A stretch of DNA of 64,000 nucleotides from Zea mays (lineage: Eukaryota; Streptophyta; Magnoliopsida; Poales; Poaceae): assembly GCF_902167145.1 (NCBI RefSeq), contig NC_050098.1:12916501-12980500 (forward strand), in the 5' to 3' direction. Shown here one piece after another: positions 56,705 through 64,000 of the stretch. Each line of letters starts with the position of its first letter. Position 1 is the stretch's first letter. The position numbers and the translations under genes were made by a program. The notes beneath the pieces were generated by a model, which worked only from the letters and a program-made list of their open reading frames with translations, was not told the origin of the DNA and did not search any database.

Positions 56705-59107
56705 ACCATGCAGGTGCCCTGAGATGGACTGGAGACCATGGGAGAGCTTAGGACGGTTATCTAAAACTCTATGCTTAAGCTGTTAATTGTTTTGGTGTTT
56801 ATTGACCCAAGGTTGAATTATTGTGAAACACTAATCCCATGTTCATCTCAAGTGAAATAAGGTGTATAGGTCCTGAATCATTATTGGTGAATCAAGTAAA
56901 GGAATTCGATGAGAATCTACAACTTGCCCTCCAAAGGATGGTACCCGTGTATTTTAAGTACATAATTGCAATTTAGTATTGCTCTTAAGTTGGCTTGTTG
57001 TGCTACCTGTCTTTGGAGTAGTTATGCTTTATGATTGCCTGTGTTAAATGAATCATAATGATGTTTGCTTAATCATGACTGGTGCTATATAGGATATATC
57101 TTTTGAATCATTCATGGGTAGCTCTTTCATTTGTTATATCCACAACGATTAACTCTCTTGGTGTATATGGATAAACCTGTAACTTTTTGTAAGTCATGCT
57201 ATGTGCAATTATGACATTTTGTTTAGTCCATGTTCACATGATTACCCTAGTTTGGTACTGTGTGAATTTCAAATCCATGTCGTGCCCTTTTGAGCTATGA
57301 GGTGCATGAGCAAAAGGAGCCCTAAATTGGTGATAACAAGTGCTCTCATAAAGGCAAAGGTATGGAAAATGGAACTGTGCAATTATTATTGAATATCTTG
57401 AAGTTCCATTGATAGTGATCATAGTTGTGTTCTTGCATTTCATTGGCAGTATCGTGGCTTAGGAGACTTATGCCTTAAAATGTTGTTTCTTTTGGTGTAC
57501 CTAAAGAACCTTCTTAACTATGATGTGCTTAGACATGATCATGTTGTTTTCAATTAGTATATGTGATGTAATGATAGTTAAGTATGAAGCATGTCTAAGT
57601 TGCGTGTAAATGTTATACTTCCTGTGAGTATTCAATTGGCTTAGGTGCCACTGAGGCATGCATTGTTGTATTTAGTCAACCTTTCATTTAGCCTTCAATT
57701 GGTGTTAAGTGGCTTTTCATTTGATATTCAAATTGGCATCTTTGTGTGATGAAAGTGATAGAGTATGCCTTGATCAAGGTATGTTGTGATCCCCTCTAGT
57801 TCTAAGGAAGCTAGAATGTGCAAAGTGCAAGTCATTCAAATACTTGATGCACAACTTGAGGGAGCACACATAACTTGTGTCTTTTGAGACTAACTATTTC
57901 TTGAGCAATCTTGTATAGTCTCTAGGTGGAAAAGAGAAGATAAGCATGAAATGGAGCAATCAGGATTTGGGTACCTCTGTAAGTCAAGTAATTGGTATCT
58001 TAAGTCATGAGTAATTGTATATCTTTAGATTGCTCATGCTCTATAATATCTGGTGATAATAGATGCTTATTCTTAAATATCATGAAGCTATGATAATAAA
58101 TGAACTTGCAATTGGTATCTTTCAATTGGTATCTTTCAATTGGTAGTTGTGATAGTTTGCTTCATTTGACATCTTTTGATAATCATTAGAATAGAAGTTT
58201 CTTCTTGTGCCCAATACTATAACTTGTTCTAAGTTTGGTGTCTTAGCAACAAGAAAAGGTTAGGATAAAGAATCAGGCACAAGTGTGGAGAAGCTTTCGA
58301 GAGATTAAAAACTTTCAAGATGGGAAGTGCACTACAACATGGTAAAGGTACAAAAGGAAGTATTAATCTTTTTGCATATATGTATCTTACCTAAACGTGA
58401 TAGTGCATATGTTCAATAAGTAAGGGGGAGTTTTGATAGTCATTTTTTGCTCCTTAGACACCCTGCTGTCCCTTGACATCATCCTATGTTCTTGCTCGAG
58501 TATGGTTTTTGGTGTTTGATGTCAAAGGGGGAGAATTTGTGCATTAAAGCTTATCTCAACCTGAGAGGAAAGCTTATCCTAAGGGGGTGATGTGTTAGTT
58601 TAAGCTTTGCTAGTGTGTTATTCATATGCTTCCTGCAGTATTATATGTGTTGCATCATATGGACTAGTGCTTCCGTTGCTATGAACTAATTGACATCTAT
58701 TGTGTTCATTCTGAAATAGATAGTCATGTGGTTAATGGTGCTTTAAGATTGTTTTCAATTAGTGTCTTAGTTTGAATTGGTATCTTAATGATGAATAGTG
58801 GTAGGTTGATATGTCTGTGATATACCCACTAAATTGAATGGTGTTTAACTCTGATTATGTGCATTTGTGTGTTATAGCATCATGGTTTGATTCTTGCCAA
58901 TGCATACTAAAAAGTGCTAAGGTATAGAAATGTTTCGATTTGCCTAAGTATGTGCAAATTGGCGTCTGAGGCCAAAATTATGTTTTTTGATGTAAGCACT
59001 TATTTAGGGGGAGCATTCTATAATCTTAGAGTTCAAATTTGTGCTTCAAATCTTATTCTTATGTAAGCTTTAATTGTGTTGCCATCAATCACCAAAAAGG
59101 GGGAGAT
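56705..59107 (+). other. 3' non-coding interior with several purine tracts
   Basis: No pol domain in any frame. Purine tracts: AAGGGGGAG (58432-58440), AAAGGGGGAG (58524-58534), AAGGGGG (58581-58588), AGGGGGAG (59006-59013) and the LTR-adjacent AAAAAGGGGGAGAT (59094-59107). AATTGGTATC-like motifs recur, including three in tandem at 58109-58146. Confidence 0.8.
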
Positions 59108-61047
59108 TGAAAGCTCTCTTGTGAGTTTTGGTGTTTGGAAGACAACTCAATTAAAGGACTAACAAGTGTACTAAGTGTTGAACAGGTGCTTAAAGTAAAG
59201 CCTACAGGGTTCAACACAAGTGAACAAATATGATGGTCCAAGAACTGGATTATGGATACATAATGGACATCACGAGTAAGATGGACATTGCAAAAGTGAC
59301 TCGGGTGCGTAGCTCGGAGACAACTGATCAAGCCAAGGACGAAGGCAAGAAAAGCTTCGAGGTACCAAGTGCACGGGAGAAGGTCAAGGAGGCTGAGGAA
59401 CCCAAAGCCAAGGGTGAAGAAGAATGCTTGCAAAGTCAAGGGTGATCGAGTTGAGAACAGCTACGGCACATCAAGGATCACTACATAAGGACGTGACTTA
59501 CAGCCAATGAGGTAACAGCTACAGTTATGTGGTGTAAGTCATAAGGCTCAAGATCAAGCTCTAAGGAGGAAATCAAGGCCACTAGAAGGAGAACAAGTGT
59601 CAAAATCAGAACTGGAAGCAGCCCAAAAGAGCTAAGTTCACTTTGATCTTTAGTTTGGGTTATTCCTATGTTTGGAGATGTTCTATGTGACCTTTACAGG
59701 ATGTTGGAGCCAAGTGATGTCAATCTAGATCAAGTCAAGCCGACTTGATGATTTATGAGTCCAACATCAAAGCTCAAGCATGTGGAATGCTATAGATTTA
59801 ATGTTTAAGAGAAGGTATGTTTCTATACTTAGTTGGTTTTGTGGACTAATATACTTGTCTAAGTGTTAGAAACAGAAAGAAGAAGAAAAGAAGAGAGGTG
59901 CAAAGGGCTTGGCTCTGTACAGCCAAGGCAGCTCAGTCTGGCACACTGGACTGTCCGGTGGTGCACCGGACAGTGTCCGGTGCGCCAGGCTGAACTCTGG
60001 CGAACTAGCCGCTCTCGGGAATTCACCGGCGACGTACGGCTATAATTCACCGGACTGTCCGGTGTGCACCGGACTGTCCGGTGAGCCAACGGTCGGCCGG
60101 GCCAACGGTCGGCCGCGAGATCTGCGCGGGACACGTGGCCGAGCCAATGGCTAGATGGAGGCACCGGACTGTCCGGTGTGCACCGGACATGTCCGGTGCG
60201 CCAACGGCTCCAAGACTGCCAACGGTCGGCTTCGCCATAGAAGGAAAGAAATCGGGCACCGGACAATGTCCGGTGTGCACCGGACTGTCCGGTGCGCCAC
60301 CCGACAGAAAGAAAGTATTGCCTTCCAAATGGGATTCCAACGGCTCCTAGGCCCCTTGTGCCTATAAAAGGGACCCCTAGGCGCCTTAAGCAAATGTACA
60401 AGTGCAGCCAACAAGTGTAGACATCACTCGAATCAATTCTCACTCTCCCTCTAGTGTGTAACTCTATAGTTTGTGTAGAAGGCACAGCTATAAGCCTTTA
60501 GAGAGAGGAGAAGTGCTGCTAAGAGCTAGAGCAAGGTCTTGAGCGTATCGTTACTCTGCCAAGGTGCTGCCAAGAAGTGTGTAAGCAGCCACGGTGTTGT
60601 TGTAACCCAAATCAATAGTGAAAGGCTCTATCTGTCATACTGACAGATCTGAGCAAACGGAGGAAGGAGTTGAAATAGACTCCAAGCCCAGGTGTGGCTA
60701 ACTCCAACGAGGACTAGGCAAGCATTTCAGGCTTGGCCGAACCTCGGGATAAATCCTTGCGTCTGTGTGCTCTGTTCTGTATTGTATCCTGACTCTCTGC
60801 CTTACTCGTCTTTATATCTGCACTTCAATACTTATCTGTGGTATAAGTTTTATTTGAAGTGCAGTACATATTGAGACAGGATCTCCGATTCCACTGCAAC
60901 CTACTCGAAGGATCTTCTCATTCCACTGCGTACTAAGTCTTCGAGTAGAGTAAGAATTTAAGTTTTAAAGTAATAAGTTTTATTCGCCTATTCACCCCCC
61001 CTCTAGGCGACATCCAGATCCTGTTCCCGGGTCAAAGGGAACTTTCA
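59108..61047 (+). repeat. Gag-only element, 3' LTR
   Basis: 1,940 bp. By eye about nine substitutions from the 5' LTR, plus a 4-base deletion near 59834, a one-base change in a C-run near 61000, and a 21-base extra palindrome unit (CACCGGACAATGTCCGGTGTG) near 60257. TATAAAAG at 60363-60370. Confidence 0.92.
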
Positions 61048-62289
61048 AGTTCGCCGTCTTCCGGGGCTTAGCCCGAGTCCGAGCCCTGGGTCGGGCGGAG
61101 CGGAGTTCGCCGTCTTCCGGGGCTTAGCTCGAGTCCGAGCCCTGGGTCGGGCGGAGCGGAGTTCGCCGTCTTCCGGGGCTTAGCCCGAGTCCGAGCCCTG
61201 GGTCGGGCGGAGCTTTCTATGGTGCCTTTGGCAGGGCCTGGCTTCCTTTGCGTTAAATGCTCCTGTGACTTGGCCGGTCGGTGCGGTGATTCAGTCAGGG
61301 TTGCTTCTTAACGAAGGCAAGGCCTCGGGCAAGCCGGAGATGTGTCCGCCGTTGAAGGGGGGCCTCGGGCGAGACGGAAACCCCTTCGGGGTCGGCTGCC
61401 CTTGCCCGAGGCTAGGCTCGGGCGAGGCGTGATCGAGTCGCTCGTATGGACTGATCCCTGACTTAATCGCACCCATCAGGCCTCTGCAGCTTTATGCTGA
61501 TGGGGGTTACCAGCTGAGAATTAGGCGTCTTGAGGGTACCCCTAATTATGGTCCCCGACAGTAGCCCCCGAGCCTCGAAGGGAGTGTTAGCACTCGCTTG
61601 GAGGCTTTCGTCGCACTTTTTTGCAAGGGGACCAGCCTTTCTCGGTTGCATTTGGTTCCGGTGGGTGCGCGCGAGCGCACCCGCCGGGTGTAGCCCCCGA
61701 GGCCTCGGAGGAGTGGTTTCACTCCTTCGAGGTCTTAATGCCTTGCGTAATGCTTCGGCTGGTCTGGTTGTTCCCTCATGCGAGCTGGCCGTAGCCCGGG
61801 TGTACGGTCGGGGCCCAAGTTCTCGGGCTGGTATGTTGACGCTGTCAACGGTTCGGCCGGAGCCGGGTTTGCGAGAGCAGCCCCCGAGCCTCTGCACAGG
61901 GCGAGAGGGCGATCAGGGACAGACTCGGCTTTTTTACATACGCCCCTACGTCGCCTTTCCGCAAGGAGGAGGGGGGGAGAGCGCCATGTTACCCTCGATG
62001 GGCACCGAACATGGTGTCTCCGGTGAGCTGCAAGCGGGTAATCCGAGTGGACGTCCGTGCCCCGTTCGTTAGGGGTCGGCTAGGGGCCCAGAGGCACGCC
62101 CAAAAGTACCTGCGGGTGATCTGCCGGACCTGGTCCCCTGGCGACGGGGTCCGAGGGCTCGATGCCTCCCTCCGATGGGATTCCGTTACAAGATCGCTCC
62201 CGCTGGTCTCGGAAATGTCCTAGGGTACCTCGGGAGCGCAGCCCGAGCCTCGGTTATGTATCGAACGTACCCCTGGTCATCCCTCGCTC

Positions 62290-62520
62290 GGCGTCTGAGG
62301 CGACTGTGAACCCTTCGGGGGCCAGCCTTCGAACCCCTGATCGATAATGGGCACGGAGCCCGAGTAGCCTGAGGCGGCCGTGGAACCCTTCGGGGGGCCG
62401 GCCTTCGAACCTCTGACCAGTAGTGGGTGTAGGGCCCACGCGATCTGAGGCGGCTGTTGAACCCTTCGGGGGGCCAGCCTTCGAACCCCTGATCAGTAAG
62501 GAGGCTCGGAGCCTGGTTCC
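62290..62520. repeat. Three imperfect ~77-bp tandem repeats
   Basis: Units start near 62297, 62370 and 62447. Each carries CTGAGGCGRC, GAACCCTTCGGGG, GCCTTCGAACC and TGATC/TGACC in the same order. Part of the gypsy internal region. Confidence 0.65.
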
Positions 62521-63399
62521 TTCACAGGGAAGGATCCCTTTCGGGGTATCCCCCTTTCCCGGTCCCTGTTGCAAGAGATAGAGAAAGAGGAAAAAAAGGG
62601 AAAAAGGATACGAAACCGAACGACGCGGCGTACCTTTTTTGGTGCGGTTGTTTCGGCGAAGGCGAAGCGTCGCCCGTTGCTCCTGCCAGAAGCGCCACCT
62701 GTCCAGCCGCGGAGTTAATGCAACGGGGCGAGTAGTTGGCGGGGCAGCCGTTGCGCGTGCGCGAGCCGTTCGAGGAATGGATCACGGGCGCGTTATCTTC
62801 ACACCGTGAGAGGGGGCTCTCTCGCTGCCCTCGGATGGGACGTGAGCTTGGCTGTCGACGTGCCCGCTGCTCCCGCGCGTCTGCCACCGTCATTACTGCC
62901 GGCCCTCCTTTGGCCGTGTTGGCCGCCGTGTCAGGCTAGCGCCACTGGGTCGCGCGCTGGGTCGCCTCGAGACGCGGTATTGGTTCCGCAATCGAGGAGG
63001 CACGGTGGTGGCGCAGGCGATGCAGTTGCTTGCATGCAGCATCCGGCGCGCCGGTTGCGCGACGCGTGGGCCTGGGCTTCTATGCGGGCGTGTCGGGAGT
63101 CGGAGAAGTGCGTCCACTTGGCGCGGTTGCATGCCGCCTGCATGGCTGCCCGCCTCTCTCGCCCGTTGGTCTGGGCAAAGGTGGAGGATCACTTGTAACC
63201 GCTAGGCGGTTGCGTGCACCACGCGCGGCGGTTTGGCTTCTTCTGCTCGGAGCCGGTCTGCATGACATGCGGGACCCAGCCCCCGCGCCGCAGGGGAGGG
63301 CTTTGAAGCATGTTGGAGAAGACTCAGCCCGTGACGGTTGGGAGCGCAAGCAGGGAGAGTTGCCTTTAAAAGGAGGGCGACCCCTTTCGGAAGGCGACC

Positions 63400-63777
63400 A
63401 TGTCTTCTTCCTCCCTCATGCGCCGCATCTTTCCACCTTCCAAGCCCCCGGGTGGGGGATGCCCGCCGTCTTTTCGCCTCATCGTTGGTGGAACGCAACT
63501 CCGTGGGAGTTGGTACCTTTCAGCCATCGTTCGGCTTCAAGGATTTTCATCACACAGCCCGGTTGTTCCCCTCCGCTGGTGGTTACCCAAGACGGTGACC
63601 TCCAGCTCCTGGATAGGGAGAGGCAAACCGGGCTGCGATCCCGGTCCCGCCCTCAGTGTTGAGGGTGTTCGCCATCCTCGCTGGGGCGGGGGGCGAGGCG
63701 AGCCGGGGTTCCACCTTCCGCGCGGGTCGGCGGACCACCTCTTCTTCCAGCTTCTGGTGGTGGCAATCGCCCTCTAG
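63400..63777 (+). CDS. Possible antisense ORF of the minus-strand gypsy element
   Basis: Starts ATG at 63400 (MSSSSLMRRIFPPSKPPGGG) about 28 bases after the TATA-like TTTAAAAGG (63365-63373), on the strand opposite to the element. The arrangement parallels the antisense genes at 17175-20890 and 28982-32704: near the 3' LTR, own TATA box, Ser-rich start. The product (125 codons) has no recognised domain, and other frames over the same DNA are also open (63338-63598, 63656-63838), so exon joining or decay cannot be judged. Confidence 0.3.
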   Translation: MSSSSLMRRIFPPSKPPGGGCPPSFRLIVGGTQLRGSWYLSAIVRLQGFSSHSPVVPLRWWLPKTVTSSSWIGRGKPGCDPGPALSVEGVRHPRWGGGRGEPGFHLPRGSADHLFFQLLVVAIAL

Positions 63778-64000
63778 CCCTACGGCGGAGACGTCCTCCA
63801 GCCATGCCGGGGAAGGCGAACTGTTGCTACCCAGCTAGGATGCAACATTCCGCCTCTTTCCTCGCATTCGCGGCGAGGACGGCAGCGAGGATCTGCCGGT
63901 ATGCTCGGGGGCGACCCGCGTTTTGCTGGTGATTCGCCCAGAGCCTGTCGCTCCACGGGCTTCCCCGGCGTGGAGGCTGTCCATTCCCGCGGAGACGGAA

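Larger units (their letters stand above)
52866..61047 (+). mobile_element. Sirevirus-like non-autonomous element that encodes only gag
   Basis: 8,182 bp: LTR 52866-54789, interior 54790-59107, LTR 59108-61047. A perfect 5-bp target duplication AGTTC flanks it (52861-52865 and 61048-61052). It has a primer site, a gag with three zinc knuckles, several purine tracts and palindrome-rich LTRs, but no protease, integrase, reverse transcriptase or RNase H. The structure is complete except for pol, so it must have moved with enzymes supplied by another element. Confidence 0.92.
43519..61552 (-). repeat. 3' LTR of the minus-strand gypsy element in three pieces
   Basis: Pieces 43519-44433, 52615-52865 and 61053-61552 join to one LTR once the elements at 44434-52614 and 52866-61047 and their target duplications are removed. 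It contains a 48-bp tandem array (44272-44433, units at 44272, 44320, 44368, 44416) and a ~56-bp tandem array (52620-52865 and 61053-61212) built on GAGTCCGAGCCCTGGGTCGG. Confidence 0.78.
43519..63995 (-). mobile_element. Minus-strand Ty3/gypsy-type element, 3' LTR and 3' internal region, with two nested insertions
   Basis: On the minus strand a purine tract (CTCGGGGGCTAC, 61564-61553) is followed by an LTR starting TGTCGGGGACCATAATTAGG at 61552 and ending ...GTCTCGAAACGCCGACA at 43519. Without the two insertions the LTR is about 1.67 kb. A TATA box (TATAAAAGG) lies on the minus strand near 43822-43829, confirming orientation. The ends and the inner ~56-bp repeats look like a high-copy maize gypsy family (Huck/Cinful-Zeon type); the exact name is not settled. 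It was inserted into Sirevirus 2, and its pol lies outside the window. Confidence 0.78.
61553..63995 (-). other. 3' internal region of the minus-strand gypsy element
   Basis: GC-rich sequence between the purine tract and the element's pol (outside the window). No pol domain is present. It contains three imperfect ~77-bp repeats built on CTGAGGCGGC...GAACCCTTCGGGG...CCTTCGAACC (62290-62520) and a purine-rich stretch near 62573-62610. Most long frames here are a by-product of high GC. Confidence 0.6.

Noticed and set aside
62736..63205. Several overlapping 66-130 codon frames
   Set aside because: Open on both strands due to high GC; no domain, start context or conservation visible.

Overview
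This window looks like intergenic DNA from a large grass genome, almost certainly maize (Zea mays). The evidence is the dense nesting of Ty1/copia Sirevirus and Ty3/gypsy LTR retrotransposons, Sirevirus LTRs carrying CACCGGACTGTCCGGTG palindromes, Tourist-type MITEs and a plant SABATH methyltransferase gene. No bacterial gene, CRISPR array, rRNA or tRNA gene was seen.

Layout. 1-1036 is the 3' part of a chromovirus-type LTR that ends inside the gag of a decayed Sirevirus (1037-8871). 8872-10085 holds a broken copia gag on the minus strand. From 10086 to 33546 lie two tandem copies of an ~11.7 kb unit. Each unit starts with the last exon of a SABATH carboxyl methyltransferase gene (minus strand), breaks off inside intron 2, and continues into a Tat-lineage Ty3/gypsy element that has no 5' LTR but has gag-pol, a 79-bp tandem repeat array, a five-exon antisense gene with its own TATA box, and a 3' LTR. 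A third SABATH 3' end follows and belongs to the one apparently complete gene in the window (34008-35396, three exons, 376 codons without stop).

35397-40661 is low-copy intergenic sequence with a direct repeat split by a Tourist-like MITE, a long-TIR foldback element, a solo LTR with perfect target site duplication and a further MITE. 40662-43518 is the 5' LTR and gag of a second Sirevirus, interrupted by a minus-strand gypsy element that runs off the right end. The 3' LTR of that gypsy element (43519-61552) was hit twice: by an 8.2 kb element with 3.44-kb LTRs and a non-coding interior (44434-52614, LARD-like), and by an 8.2 kb Sirevirus-like element that encodes only gag (52866-61047). The rest, 61553-63995, is the 3' internal region of the minus-strand gypsy element.

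The only plausible functional host gene is the SABATH methyltransferase. The rest is a record of transposition, nesting and recombination. The most notable points are the retrotransposon-bearing tandem duplication of the methyltransferase 3' end, the spliced antisense gene of the Tat element, and the two young non-autonomous elements nested in one LTR. Divergences quoted here were counted by eye.
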